DNA of 64,000 nt from Lepisosteus oculatus (lineage: Eukaryota; Chordata; Actinopteri; Semionotiformes; Lepisosteidae): positions 4,141,605 to 4,205,604 of the forward strand of contig NC_090716.1 of the NCBI RefSeq assembly GCF_040954835.1. Reading direction: 5' to 3'. Made by a program: the position numbers and the translations under genes. The first letter of the stretch is position 1. Every line of letters starts with the position of its first letter. The notes beneath the pieces were generated by a model. That model saw only the letters and a program-made list of their open reading frames with translations, searched no databases and had not been told where the DNA came from. This document shows, one piece after another, positions 35,801 through 49,538 of the stretch.

Positions 35801-38800
35801 AGTATAAACTTCTGAACCATCGCATGGGAGCTACTGGTTTCATTGCTCACTAAATTACTATTCATTAAAGCCACAGACACTTGATGTATAGAACTGCAGG
35901 CTTATGGCTTGGCTTGAACACTGCTGAGTACAGATGCACTTTACTGGAGGACTGACATGTTGCTTGAAGAAATACTTAATAGAATATTGACCGGACGGCA
36001 GATTCACCTTAAGACGTCCAAAAAACGTTGTTTTTAATAAACTTGGAAGTTTAAAAAATGTACAACCATTCATCTGTTTTGGTTGGTGTGTTTTAATATA
36101 TTGCCCTTAGTCGCAATGCTCTCTTGCCCCTGTCCCAAAAAAATCAAAACTGCAATGAAAACCATCAGAGGTTTCAATTTCGCGTTTCGCAGTTTGTGAA
36201 GGTGGTATGTGTGCAGCATCTGAAATGTAAGATGGCTTTCTTGTCTACTCTGAAACTTCCCTGCTCGAGACCACTTTCCCTCTCGCAGCGTCTGCCCTGC
36301 TTCAGGGTGCACTTCACAGTAGCCAAAAATAACACATAGATTCTTTTCCAGCACGCTTAAAATTAAGAGGAATATATATTTTTGCCTGTGCTGTATGCGA
36401 GCTACTAAGAGTAGCTGATATGAAGGCTACGATGCATTTGTTTTAGTACCTCAATGTGACTTGTTTGCTTCCTTTATGGGAAGGAAACCTTTTTAGTAAC
36501 ACTGGATCTCCCGTGAACTTCTCGTCTTTAACACCGAGTTAGGGTTTTGCACATCTACCCTTAATGTCTGCCCAAACACAAGTGGGGCGTTCGATCTGTC
36601 CTGTGCTCTGATCTCGTCGAGCAGGAGCAGGGCCTCTTGCCTGCAGCGTGGAAGGATGCAGACACTTGAAAGTGCAGAAACACTCGGGACGCAGATTTTT
36701 TTTTTAAACGTTTGCGTTGATCCAAGAGGCGCATCAAACATGGAGAGAGGGATGCAGTCTAGAAACCATACGCTTTGACCCCTTGTCCTTTAGTAACTTT
36801 TTTTAAAAAGACTTGTGGAAATCTGAAACGGTATCCCTAGCTAACCATGACGATGAAGCCGATACTCGTTTCTTTCAAGGGACGACTCGGATCACCAGGT
36901 TACCAGCAGCCGAGGCATCTAGATGGGCCCCTCTTGCATATCCCTCCCAGTGTAAGGGCCTTTTCGGTCTGTTTGTCACGTTTAAGATGGGTGATGCCGT
37001 TAAGCTGCGAAGGCTGCACAGGAGGCTGCAAAATGGGTTCCTGTGAAAGTTGTTCTTGGCGTGTTACTGTACGTGGTTTCGTTTAGCATTTTCTCTTCCT
37101 GCTTTCAGCTGCACCCATGCGGTGAAGGCCGTATTGAAAATGGTGAGCCTTCTCGCGTGGACCTGGTATTTGCATGCACTGGGCCGGGAGGGGTACTTGG
37201 TCTCGATGCCCGCCGGGGCACAAACGCCTGTCGCCGCAACTGTGGCAACTGCACGGCGCTGTCAGGAGAATGGGCAGGCCGGCCCCTTTTATGAAGGGCA
37301 ACTGCTGTTATCTCCGGTTCATGCATGAAGATGCAGTGAAGGAACCCCCACCCCCACCCCCCTGCAAAAGTGGGTGGCGGTTCTCAGAAGTGTAGCTGAA
37401 AACGGTTTCGGAGTTCGTGTGCTGTACTTGCTGTGCAGGTTAGGTGTGTTTTCCACTCCCTCCGATGTACCTCTCTGTGGTGTGGTTTTAGTTAAACCTG
37501 CCTCCTTACCTGATCTCTGAAGGCTCCAGTGTTTTCTGACCTCTACTGCCTTTCCTTCCAGCTGTGTTACTATAAGAATGCCACCTTCTTGCGCCGACCT
37601 CCTCCTCCTCAGCATGTGAATGACCTGGATGCTGGTTTCTGTTAGAGGACAGGATTGGCGAGAGAGCGGAGTAGCTATGAGCCCAGATGAGCTGTCTGTA
37701 TTGAAGAGAGGTGCAGGAGAAGAGGAGAACTCAAGGTTACGTCCACCTTAAGTAGGGCATATTACTCTGCCTGAACAGGAGAAATAACACTGCTCAGCGT
37801 AACGATCTGTGGGTTTTGCCAGAGACGAGCAGAGCAGACAGGAGGATTCTGTTGCAGTGATGGTTGTGCTCTCATTGCCCTGGTGCTTGTTAGCTGTAAT
37901 TTGTGTACGTTGTTTACAGTGCTGCTCTAGTTTCTCCAGTAGTGTTACAAAAATTCAGTTGCCAAGAGAATATGGAGTACTTAGTAGCCTTTTCATGTCT
38001 GAAAATACCCCTGCCCGTGTGATTTTGCCATGTTTGAGTGCATTACAGATGGAGTACTAGTACACAGAAGGGAAAGAGGCCTTCATTGGATCATACTAGG
38101 ATATAAAAATATACCCGACTGGGTCTTAAATTCTAGTGATTTTTTTAAGGTGAAACAAGATGCTCCTGTTGTAGAGCCTGTAGGAATGGTATTGGGAAGG
38201 TTTATCATCAGTCTGTATTATTTTTGTTGTAAGGGACTTTTTTCAAGCGTTCATTTGATTTAATTGATGGTACGCTGCACAGATAAGTGTTTCTGTGTCA
38301 GTCTTCTTTCAGCCATAGCCAGTTTATAGATAATCTCGCCCTTTTTTTGTACCCCCTCTGCCTCGGAGAGCTGCTGCTGCGTTTGACAGTTATGTTAAGG
38401 CACCTCTTGGCTTTGGAAGATTGTGATTAACTCGATAACTTCAAAGTTACTCTTTTAATGTTGTGCAGCGTCTTTCCAGTTCACAGGTGCAACATCTGAA
38501 AGATCTTTCCAAATTCACGTTTGTTCACATAAGCTTGTAACTGTTCAATGAAGTCTGGTAAAAAAAAGAGGAATTAAGCACTAAGTGGGCTAGCAAAGCA
38601 TGTCAATGAAGCGCAGAAATTATTTTGTTTCTGATAAACATCTGTTTCCGTGGCTGTCGGTTGGAACTTGGTCAAATACCAGCACAGTGATCCCAGTTTG
38701 TCTAGGGGGTGTGTGCCTTTTTGATGAACCTGGTGCTGGTGTACGTACGCGTTGAGGCCTTCATTAATAGCCAGGCGTGTACCTTCGTGATTTATGGATC

Positions 38801-41639
38801 AGGTTTGATCAAGAGCTGCGTTGGCTGAATTCTGTCCTCTCTTGACATGCTGGCAAAGGTATGGGTTCTTACCTTTTACAGGCGCTCCGTAAGCAGTTTC
38901 TAGGCCTTGATATACAATACAAGCAAGGTAGTTTTATATTTCTCTTCAATTTAAAAATAATCCCAGAACTGAGGGGATACTGTGAGACAGTCGTAGCTCA
39001 TTGTGGCAGGTATTTTTGTGTTACGGATATTACAGATGGAGATGAGTTGTTGTTTTTCCCACCTTGGTGTGCAAATGATTAATGCCGTGTTGCTGCAGCG
39101 AGTGCTAAGTTCATAAAAGCAATAAAACCTAATTGTTTTATTTGGAAAGCTAAAGTCACGGTAGGCATTTATATTGCTTTGTTTTTCCCCCCTTCTGTTC
39201 TGCTTGCTCACTCCTGTGGTGATCGCTCCCTAGTTTGGGACACAGCTGTTCCTCTTGCGTGGAGCTGTGGGGCTCCAGGTCACCCAATCAGGCTGAACTT
39301 ACTTTGAGAAATTCAAGGTACTGCTTTCTCCCAACTTAGTTATTTTTTTCCCCCCCGATAAATGAAGTAAATAAGATTCTGTAGCAAACTACGGTGAGCC
39401 CCCCTGCCAAATCCGCAGGTTTTGGAGAGCAGGGTTTTTTTTCTCCTCGCTGCAAGTTCTTTGACAAATGGCCCCTCACAGCCCGAAGCACTGAATCTGA
39501 AAATGCTTTTGAGCTGAATAATAGCTGCCTCAGCGAGGAGCCTTGCAAACCCAGATATTCTTTAAAAAAAAAATAAAATTCCCTTTCTTCACATGTAACA
39601 ATAACACATGCCTTTGCTTCACAGCTGTCTTGTTAAAAAGGGTATTGAATTCACTAATGAGGTTTATCTGGGGGTCCCAGTGGATGTTTCCTGAAAGGAA
39701 TCTGTGTCGGGCTTGTAACATCGTGACCACAGCGCCAGTTGGTTATCATTATCTTCATCTAATTCTTTCCCATCCTGCAGCTTAGAGTTGTTTATTGGAA
39801 GTGTTGTTTTCCTTGCCTCTTACCATCAGCCCTCAGATGACTTGGCTTTATTTAAACACGGATGGAGACTCGCTGGAAGTTTGGTCAGCAGTTCTGTCCA
39901 GCACTCGGGAGGTGCTCAACGATCTTCCCTTAGAGGAATGGGGTTTTAAACCTCGCACGCAGCGCGAGCTGCCGAGCCCGTGGTATTTTGAAGGAGGAAC
40001 GACAGACGCGAAGCTTCTCCAACTCCGCTGTGTGGGTGCGGATGTATGCTTTAAATGCCTTCGGGATGGAAGCCCGGTTTGAGAGGCAGAAATGAGGCAT
40101 CGCAAGTAAAAGGGTGGTGACTTCATGAGCACCAGCTGCCTGGAGAAGCACCTCAACCCCCTGCAGCTTTGCTGCTACACGCTAGCAGCATGTTTAATGA
40201 AGCAGGACCGGGCTTCGCTGCCGATTAAACAGGTTTGACGAGTAAATATTTCAATGATCTTCAGAGACGCTTTGCATCAAGTAAGATGCCTCCAGGATCT
40301 TTTGGGAAGTGCAGTGCGCCAGGATCCGCCAATGCCCTGAAGTGCTGCAGCTTTCAGGCTTTGCGACAACGAGTGAAACAGTGTTTTTTTTTTCCCCTCT
40401 CTTAATGAGTGTCCGGTGCTGCTTCCCTAACATGTGACTCTCATCTGTTTTGCATTGTCCCCCAGCCTGTCTGAGCCATTTGAACTGATCTTGTGCAGCC
40501 AGGATCTGTGCTGCATTAAAATGGCAAACATCTTTAATGACTTAAGGTTTTGGTGAGAAATGAGTAAGACCAAGGTGTAGGTCTGCAGAACCTTTAATTT
40601 TTTAGCATGAAGACAAGGGATTCCAAAGGTTAACAAGATTAAGTGTTTTTTTTTACTAGCTTATACATCTTATTTTAGTCTCTTCCTAATGCATTTGCAC
40701 AAAAGTAATGATGTGTAGCTTAATGCACTCTGTTTAAAGGGTTATGCTCTGAGGGTTATGCCACCTGCTGGTTGTACAGAAAAACTGTTCCCCGGCACTG
40801 AGCAGTCTTGGAGCAACCCAGGGCATTTGGCATCTCTACAAACTGACACATCTGCCAGCTCTGTGCGATTGCTCAGCCTTGCCCACTAGGGGCGACACGC
40901 AGACCCCCGAGAATACCAGTTAATCGCAGAGAGTCAACAATCTGTCACCCTGAAAACCTTCCAAATCCTTTACTTCCTGAAGTTTTATTGTAGTTTAGCC
41001 CGCTTGCAGTCAGGCAGCATTGGCAGGGAGAGTTCCAGCTGTCGATCTGCTCGGCGCTTCCTAGACGGGACGCGAGGCTGTTGGTTAAGTTGCTGACTTG
41101 TGTGTTTAGCAAACTTAAGTGAAGTGAGCTTATAAAATGTGTATGTCTTTAATGGCCGTGTTTGCAGTCGCTGACACTGCTGTGGCCAAGTAGAGCTGTG
41201 CGCTGATGCCTTGTTGGGGCCTCGAAAACGAAGAGGGGCGCTCCGGTTCCGTTCTTCAGCGAGCGTCGCTTGAGCTCTTTAACAGATGACCGCCTCCAGC
41301 CCCTGCAGGGCCTGCGGTACAGCAGGACATGTTTTTCCCCCAAGGCAGGGTCTCCGGCTAACGTTCTGGAAACCAGCCCAAAGTGCGACGTGCCCTGCCC
41401 GGGCTCCAGAATGCAGTGGGGGGCCGTTCCTGTTCGAGCAGATTGGCAACTGCCAGGCCAAAACCCGTGGCAGGAGTTTACGAGCTACAGAGGGGACCCT
41501 AGTCTTTTTCGTCGTTGTTGTTGTTGTCTGTCCTGCCTGCTCACAGGCCCGTGTGTTCATTTGCACAAGCTGCGTGCTGTGAAGCAGCGCAGAAGTTTCT
41601 GGTTCTTTCCAGAAAGTGAGAAGGGGAAGTGTTTTCACT

Positions 41640-42070
41640 AGTGTGATGAGATTAACGGGGGGGGTGTCGTCGGCTTTTCACCACACGGGCCTCGCGTTGT
41701 GGGCTCGGCCCGTTTACCGGCGTTCCCAAACCGTGCGGTCGGAGAGCTCTTGTTCTGAAACGCAAGCCTCTTTCCGTGTAAGGCGCCCTGAAAAGGCGGA
41801 AAGGGAGGCGTCGCATGTGAACTGGAGCCTGTCTCCACACGTCTCGAGTTGAAGAATGGGTGAGGTGTCGGATAAGACGTCCCAGGGGGGATTTTTTGTT
41901 TTTTACCCCCATGGTCCTTTGCGATTCGGCCAATGTCGCAGCAGCTGGAGGGCGCGTCGGGCTTTTCGCGCTGACCTGTCTGTTTTTGGAGCCCGGGCCC
42001 TCGCGCTCGTCGTCGGCCCCGGCGCGCCGGATAATTCGCCTCCGGAAAAAATGAAGCGCGCGCAGCTGAT
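41640..42070. promoter_or_regulatory. CpG-rich patch about 2.3 kb upstream of the alternative N-terminal exon
   Basis: CpG-dense 430-bp patch within AT-rich intron, located before the 44.3-kb exon that starts an alternative CELF1 isoform. A promoter role is possible but not shown. Confidence 0.3.
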
Positions 42071-44326
42071 GTTTATTGGGTTGGACCCACGCCATAGCCA
42101 TCTCACATCACTTAAACACCTATACATTCCCACAGACACGGTGTACATATAGAGCAGGAGATCAGAAGTGTGATTGACATGAGTTAGGAAGCCTGCCTTG
42201 TGAAGTTTTTTGTTTTTAAAAAAAGTGCCTTCTGTTGTTGTTTTAATTGTTTTAAGTCTTAATTGCTGTTTCGTGATATTATATGTTTTTGTAGTGATTG
42301 TCAAAGGCACTGGATGGATAGCGTCGACCCTGACGTCCTGTATCTGTCCACGGAGCAGCACGGGCAGCCACAGTGTGAGCTTACCCATACTGCCCTGGAG
42401 GTCCCTGCCCTGGGGGGGTAAGAACCAGCTTCGTCTCTCCACCACACTTTCACCTCCTGGCCTCTTGTCCCAGGGCCCCTGGGCGGCCCAGGAAGGCGGC
42501 GCCTTACCGCCGTGGCATGGTCTGGGGTGGGCTACATCGGGATTATCGCCACCTGCTCCTGACTTGGCGGCGCAGGAGACTCGGGTTCAAATCCCAGCAG
42601 GCCCGCAGCTTAGCGCACCCCATGTCGGTTTGCTTTAATTTTATTTCTCAACTTCCCCTTGAGAAACTGTAAATGTTCTTCTGCATTTGCCCCGTATTTG
42701 GATTTTCCTTGGTGTGTGTGTGTGTTTTCTTTTGTCTGACTGCTGAGCTTGCATGTTTTCTTTACACCGATCTGTGGAGGGAGTTTGGAGAATAAAAATA
42801 TCAGGGAATGAAGAGTAACAGCAGACCCGTTAAGGGAAAAGGTGTAATGAAACCTGTTTCATTTATTCTTCATACAGTTCACCCTTTTCAAATGTTTAAT
42901 ACAGACAAGCGTCCCTTAAAATGAGCCAAAAGGTTGTTGGGCTGTCTGTTGCCTGATGAGATTAGTCTTTTCCATGTCTTTTATTAAATCTCTACCTGTC
43001 TGCCCCTTTTCTCTGCACAGGCCATAGCAAATGACAGGCAATTTTTTTAGTGCTACAGGGGTCGCTTGTCACCTATTACAAAGGTTTGCGATTTTACAGA
43101 CAAATTTGACATGTATATTGGCTGAAAAAAGTAGCACATAACTCATAGAACTGCCCTGATGTTAAATGTCCCTGCATCTATGCAATTGCTGAACCTGAGG
43201 CCACTGCTGCTGGAGATGATCCACACTCTGGCGGAAATGTTCAGTTTCTCTGGAGTTTGCTTTTTCAAAGTCTTTGATCTTTGACCCTTAAACCTGTCAC
43301 GTTTATACCATTAAGAATCGGAATCCCTTAAAAGCACAGCACTGCCACAGTTGTAGCTCATGGAATGTGGTCCATAATGTTTGAATCGTCCACTTACACT
43401 GTACAGAAGAATTGTGTGTGTTCAGAAGTAGATGCTGCCAGCTAAAGCATTGCAAGTTTGTAGGAAGCTGCTGAGAGTAGTTCTATGTCTCATTCTTCCA
43501 TCTGAATTTTAACATTTTCTTTTAAAGAAATTGCACATAAAAAGGTTAGTTTAGGCAGTGGTCTGGGCCGTTTTTGTCAGAAATAAAAGCCATAGAAAAG
43601 CATCAGGTATAAAGAGAAATAAAACTAATCCCAGGATGTGTACACAGGTCAGCAACATTTTAATTTTTTTTGCCTGTGTGGTGAATGTCCTTTGGCAGTC
43701 AGTGCCTCAGCATGACCAGTGCCATGTGACCCCACTGTCCCACAGCCCAGCCCCGATGAAGAACAACAGGGCTCTGCTGATGGCTGTGTGATTGTCTGTG
43801 GCGCGGAGCATTAGCACAGGATTATCAAACCCCTCACAGTCTTCATTCATTCTGGGATGTCACACGCTCTTATCAACATCAATCTGACACGTGATGCATC
43901 AGTATTGCTTCGGTGGTAGAAACGCTCACAAAAAGACTAAAGCACATCAGCACTTTCCTTTGTAGACTCGTGCGAAACCGCATTTTAAGGCTGGCATCCC
44001 CCTGATAATCTGCTACAAATTTGGGAAGGGAGGTTTTGTCCTCCCAGTCCGAAGTTTACTGTTGTGTCTTGCACTTGTTTTTTTGTTGTTGTTTTTTTCT
44101 CCCATTCGCCTCCATGTTTTCCTTTATGCAAGTTTTTAATCTGAAAGTGTTGGGAGTGATTGTACAGATTGTGGGTTTTTAGTCTCTATTTTTTTTTTGG
44201 CTGTGCATTTTCTCCCCCCCTTACTGTAGATCAGCATTAAGGGTTGCTGCTTCGTAAATATATATTTTTTTAGACTTGAGAAGAGTGTTCGGTTTTGTTT
44301 GAGAGTGGGTTTTGGTGTTGAGAAAA

Positions 44327-44397
44327 ATGAGTTCTTTCAAACTGGATTTCCTGCCTGAGATGATGGTGGATCACTGTAATCTAAACGCTAGTCCTGT
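44327..44397 (+). CDS. CELF1: CELF1 alternative N-terminal coding exon
   Basis: ATG 44327 opens MSSFKLDFLPEMMVDHCN..., 23 codons plus two bases, with donor GTAAGT at 44398-44403. It closely matches the alternative human CELF1 N-terminus beginning MAAFKLDFLPEMMVDHC. Phase 2 joins the exon at 50131 to give ...[15 protein letters not shown], where human has [15 protein letters not shown], for a 513-residue isoform. An in-frame TGA at 44300-44302 supports this ATG. The 5' edge is uncertain; acceptors ending at 44273 (ttttttag) or 44230 (cttactgtag) are possible. Confidence 0.88.
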
Positions 44398-46667
44398 GTA
44401 AGTACTCATCCAACCTTTTCTCGTTGTCAGTGAGTAAGCTGTGTACAACCATTTAACCAAGCAGTATATAATCAGACTGTACTGGGATTTATGCAACTGT
44501 ATCTAATGTATAAAAGCATGAACTGTATTGTGAACATTTTGTGTTAACCTCACATTTCTGGCAGTAAAGGGTTGTCTTGAGGCTTTCTGGAGTGGGCAGG
44601 AGCTTTTTTTAATGTAACCAACTGGTCCACATTCCTTTTGTGAAAGAGTTTGCATTTTAAGTGCGGAGTCTGAGGCCTTGAACAGTGCGGACCTTGTTTT
44701 CGTTTGATCTCGGTAGATTTATAAACCGCACCGGGAATGGTCTCTTTCCCTGTCTTTTTGTGGGAATGGTTATACTTTGTGGGAATTGGATCTTGAGTGG
44801 CAGGGCGGAGGGTGACCTGCCTGGTGGTTTAAATGAGCACATGGCCTGTTTGGAAGTGAGTAATGTGCTGCAGCTCACGTCCCGAGCTTTGTGGTGCAGT
44901 CCTGTTACACTGAAGACATGAGGCTTCCTGCTGAGAATTAAAACGACTTTGAAATTTATCCTGATGAATTGAAGGGGATGGGGGGGAAAAGCACGTCGTA
45001 CGATTTGTTGAAATTGGACTTACAGAAATCCCCTTCTTTTTTAATAAAATAAGTGTCAGGCAGGTAAGACTGCCTTGCAAGACATTAGCAGAATTTTAAT
45101 TTTGCTGAAAGAAAGGTCAGTGTGTTCTTCAGCCATCAGAGAAATTCGACAGAATTGTGATTTTGTTGGGTTACGTTATTTTTTATCTTTTGCAAGAATT
45201 CAATTATTTGAATAACCGAAAGGACCACATGTGCATTCATACCATTGTGTTTCTTGGACACATTTTTTGGAAGATTGACTTGTACTGTAAAATGGAGCCA
45301 GTTAAGTCCCATGCAGTGTGGTTGAAAAAACCCTGAAGGAAATGGCTGTCACCGCTTGAGCTGCAGGAAAACGTTTTTTTTTTAAGGTTATTGGAATCCA
45401 GCTGGTGCCACGTTTGTTTAATTTTGCATTTTCCGTTTTTTCATTGCGTGACTGAACTCGACTGGGGCTGCTACCAGATCAACGTGTTTGAGCACAGAAA
45501 ATCCTGACCCCGTCTTTCTGTCTGAATGCAGACCAGGAGAACGCAGAGGGCAAGTGATTTGTCCCTGCTGCTTTTAGGCTTTCTGCACGGGGCGATTGGC
45601 CTTCAGTTCCAGGTTGTGGCTCTAGTTCTGCAGCTTGCATGTATTCTAAGAAATAAGGGGCAAAGATTGCAGAATAGAGAGGGGGGGGGAGAATCCCCTC
45701 CTCTTATCCAAGGGCTCCCCGATGTCCCATTCCAGTGTGGGTGAAGCCGAGTGTGTGCGCAAGGTTGTCGCCAGTCAGCCGTGTGGCTGATCGTGCAGGC
45801 CTCAGCACATGTGCTTAGCGGCACCCGTCCACGCAGACTCCTTTATGCTGAACCATGCCCCCCCTTTTGACTTGTGCCAGGAACGCAATCCGGCACCCGG
45901 CGCCTGGGATGGCAGCCCGCTCCAGAGCCCCGGCGTCTCCGGCAAAGGCCTTGATCTCCAGAAACCCGACGTCGGACATTCTCGTTTCCCCCGCGCACAG
46001 ACGCGCTCGTTCGAGGCTCTGGGTCTTGCAGGGAAGAGCTGGGTAGCCGCAGCAGAGTGTATTTGCACACCAAGCCATGTGTTTTTAACCTTTTGTAGTG
46101 CCTTTTTTTTAATATTGCTGGTGCCGTAGGGCAGCGCAGTCAGGGAGCGGGGGAAAATGCTGGCTTATCCTAGCTGCTGTGCGAGTTTTCACTGACGGCT
46201 GCGGTTTTTCAGCTTAGTAAAGGTACATTACAGTGGTATAACTTGTGTACGTGTTTCCCCTGATTGTTAGTATATTTAACTGGTGTAGAGAACTCAGCTT
46301 CTTATATACAGATAGCATTGAGAGGTTTAGCTCTGTGCATCTCTCTTGCCAGAAATCACTGGCATTCCAATGGACAGAAAAAACTCCAGAATCATGAGGT
46401 AGTGTATCCTGTAGTCTGCTTTACTGCTCGTCAGCCGCGCCCTGCCTGCGATGTAGAACGTCCGCACTGAACATTATCCTTATAAACCCCCTGCCTGCTT
46501 GATTGTTGGCAATAAGCTTCGATTTCCAGTAGAAATGATGCAATCTGCTGTTTGATCCAAACGTTTTTGGTGCCAGCCAGACTTTGTTGCAGTGTCAGGA
46601 CAGGTGTCCTAGTATGTTGTTCTGATTTTTTTTAAGTTGTCATTCTTTTTAAAAATTATATTTATAG

Positions 46668-46925
46668 CTCAACACACCGCAGTTCAGAGTTTGTGGCACA
46701 GGCTAAATAGCCCTGTAGTCAAAGCCGATACCCTGGCTTCTTTTAAGAAGCAGTTGGATGAGATCCTGCAGTTCAGCACAGGCAGCACTGCTTTACACAA
46801 AAGGTTGTGGGGGACTGGAACTTATCTGCCACGTTGTCGATGGAAGCCATGGTACTGGCTGAATGAGATCCACTTAGCTCTTGGCAACCAAATGAGCTAT
46901 ATGGACTGAAAGGCCTCCTGTTTCT
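46668..46925 (+). mobile_element. Two abutting LINE ORF2 C-terminal scraps
   Basis: The first part reads VVKADTLASFKKQLDEILQF. The second restarts with 'acacaaaaggttgtggggg', the segment that encodes TQRVVG in the 17.8-kb copy, and ends in 'ctgaaaggcctcctgtttct'. It looks like a rearranged or tandemly truncated copy of the same LINE 3' end. Confidence 0.65.
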
Positions 46926-49447
46926 TGTGGCCTTTACTAAAGCAAATGGCAGTTCGGGCCACATCTTAAAAGGCTTAATTCTGGAGAGCTCTATAACACC
47001 TTGCTAGTCTAAGTGCTCAATTCACAGAAAGCATAATGCGTTCAAAAGCTATGGTTTAGCCAGCATTATTCATTGCACTAGATTGAGACTTGTAGAAACT
47101 TAATTAATCTACTTAGTGGAACTTTGGATTAACTAGACATCACTGAGGTACATTTATTCAGTTAAGATGCAAAGAAAGTTCCCATTTTTAGGCAAAGCAA
47201 GCCTTGGCACTTACAATATCTTCCTTAAAAGATTTAGCACGGATTAACGTTCAAGTCTTTGGAACTTTTTTTTTTTGCTGAGGGAAGAAAGAAATCAGTT
47301 CCTCAAGCTTAATAAATAGCCATTTGCAATGGCAATTTCATGGACTTTTGCTAAATAGACGAGCTGATACCATCTTCTCCCAGGGTGAAATCCAGCAGTT
47401 GTCACAGGCTCAGACCTGCAGGGGGCAGTGGTCTTGCCGGTTGAGGCTAAAAGGAAGGAGCAGCTTGTTTCCAGTAGGGGACGGTTTTGCCTCTGGAGAT
47501 GTTAGCTGCCTCTGCTGTCATGCTTCACCTGCAAATAGGATTCACGAAACAAAAATAAGATTCTGACTGTTGAGTGAAGGCATGACCATGATATTTTTTT
47601 CCTCTCAGATTGCCTCTTGGGATCCCTCGCGGAGGGATTTTTAATTGGATTCCAACCAGGACATTTTTTTTCAGCTTTTCGATCCGATATTCAGAGAGTA
47701 TAATGGAAATACAAATCCAAATTTTGCGCTGTGCGTCAATGCCAACGTCAAAAACAACTTTAAATTGTTCAGAATGGCACGTGATCTTTTTTTTTTGCAT
47801 GGCTTCCAAAGGGTAGCGCCTAGGAAAAATCCGCGCGGGAGATGTGAGGTTTAAGAGAAGGATTTACGCTTTGAATAGGTGAATGTTAGCCATCATGTTA
47901 GTGATGTGAATCACTGTCACATCAGTGGGGTAATGTCATTTCTACTTGAAGCAAAAGCTCATTTCTGATGACATTAAGGTCTTTTCCTACATGTTATTTT
48001 GAAAGGTCTGACATTAGTCATGCAGTAGCATCTCACCTCGACTGATTTTCTTCTGAAGGGAAGTTTTGTCGGCGTTATTGCAGTCGAAGAGTGAGGCGTA
48101 CTTGAATCTCTGCAGTTATTTTTTTTGCCAAGTGTTTGATACCCGTGCTTCTTTTTGTTCCATGCCTCCTTATTCCCAGTGGAGCAGCTGGCGAGATCCA
48201 TCCTCCCTTAGGGTTTGGGTTCTGATGGACTTCAAAGCCTTAGATAAGCTGTAGATAAATGTCCTGTGGGAATAATTCGAGCTGTTATTGATCTGGACCT
48301 AGACCTGCAAAAACCCATTTGTGCTTTGAAGTAATTTGTGTTTCTGTGTAATGGAAGAAGAATTGACTTGTGTTATTAACCACCGTCATTTAGTTTCTCA
48401 AGGGGGATACGGGGCTAGGTTATTGAAGTTTTTTTTTTTTAATATGGGGTCACTTATTTTGAAGGAAAGATCGTAATCCGAACAGTGTAGAAGGGTAGAA
48501 TCTGTGCGTCTCCCCTTTGTATAGAAGTGTGCCACCGGGGGGAAGAGGAGAATCTGTGCAAGGTGAGCAGCTCTGGCATGTCAAACACAAAAATACATCA
48601 AGAGAGTCTGTCTTGGGCACATGCCTTCCCCTAAAATTAATCTTTCGTCAAAGCAGGACAGGCTTCTACTTCCCTCTTGAATGTACTGTGGATGATCATT
48701 GGTGATAAATGTGTAGTATTTTTTTTTCTGTTCTTAAAATTTAACAGATTCCATGAAGGTTGTCCTTTGACTCCTTTAAAATAGACATAATTGTAACAGA
48801 TATTAGACTGTATGATCAGACTTAACACGGCAAGATCACTGGCACGGAGGCATTGTTTCATATATGGGATGGATCAGATGTCAGAAACCACTCTTTGGTC
48901 TCCTGAGGTTATGGTATTGAATCCCAGCTCTATTCTGAGGTAGCTGCAGCAGAGAGTTTCGCAGTTGATAATGCTTGCAGCCTTGGAGATGAGGCGTGGC
49001 ACTGCTGTCTTTTTCTCTTTCCTTCCCATCACTAAAAGATGATCGTCCCTTGATGACACGCACCTCCTCGGCACAGTGAAAGCTAGCTGGGTTTTTTTTT
49101 CCTGCTGTGTGGAATAGATTAAAAATCTTGGAGGTCTTTCCCTGATTTTGTTACATGTGCAGGATGTATCGTTGTCTATATATAAAATGCAGTAGAAGAC
49201 CTTAGTACTGGAACTTGATCTTCATTTTCTAGAATATCTTAATCACCCCCTTTTGCTGGGATGAATGTGTTGACTGAGGTGAGAAGAGAAAATGAGCTGA
49301 TGTGTGTTTAATCAATACACATTATGTCTGAAAGGAAATGATCATCAGCTACTAAAGCGTAGTGCATTTTAGTTAGCTTGGAGGACAGAAAAGCACATTT
49401 CCAAACGATGTACTTGACTTCTTAATTGTCTCTTTTTTTTAATAAAG

Positions 49448-49538
49448 ATTGAGCAGTGCCACTCTTACGATGGACCAGTCTGTTTACATCTCACCTGTTC
49501 AGCTTATAGATCAGTCTGCTCTTCATCAGCAAGCACAG
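49448..49538 (+). other. CELF1: Candidate 91-nt cassette exon with upstream ORF
   Basis: Preceded by 'ttgtctctttttttt' and AAAG, followed by CACAG|GTTTTT (a weak donor). ATG 49470 has A at -3 and G at +4 and opens MDQSVYISPVQLIDQ.... Spliced to 50131, the frame stops at TGA 50164-50166, overlapping the main CELF1 ATG at 50141. Spliced after the 44.3-kb exon it is also open in that frame but reaches the same stop, so inclusion would act as an inhibitory upstream ORF or poison exon. Exon status is unproven. Confidence 0.3.

Larger units (their letters stand above)
30412..44273 (+). other. CELF1 5' intronic region, third part
   Basis: No coding exon recognised over about 14 kb. CpG-rich patches lie at about 31.90-32.83 kb and 41.64-42.07 kb. 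A (ga)n run is at about 32225-32240, (gt)-rich runs near 32970-33000 and 42712-42724. A tRNA-like B-box sequence (GGGTTCAAATCC) near 42588 belongs to a SINE remnant of uncertain family. No nested gene was identified on either strand. Confidence 0.5.

Noticed and set aside
42480..42615. Possible tRNA gene around the GGGTTCAAATCCC box
   Set aside because: The T-arm stem has mismatches and no matching acceptor or anticodon arms can be drawn. It is more likely a SINE remnant.
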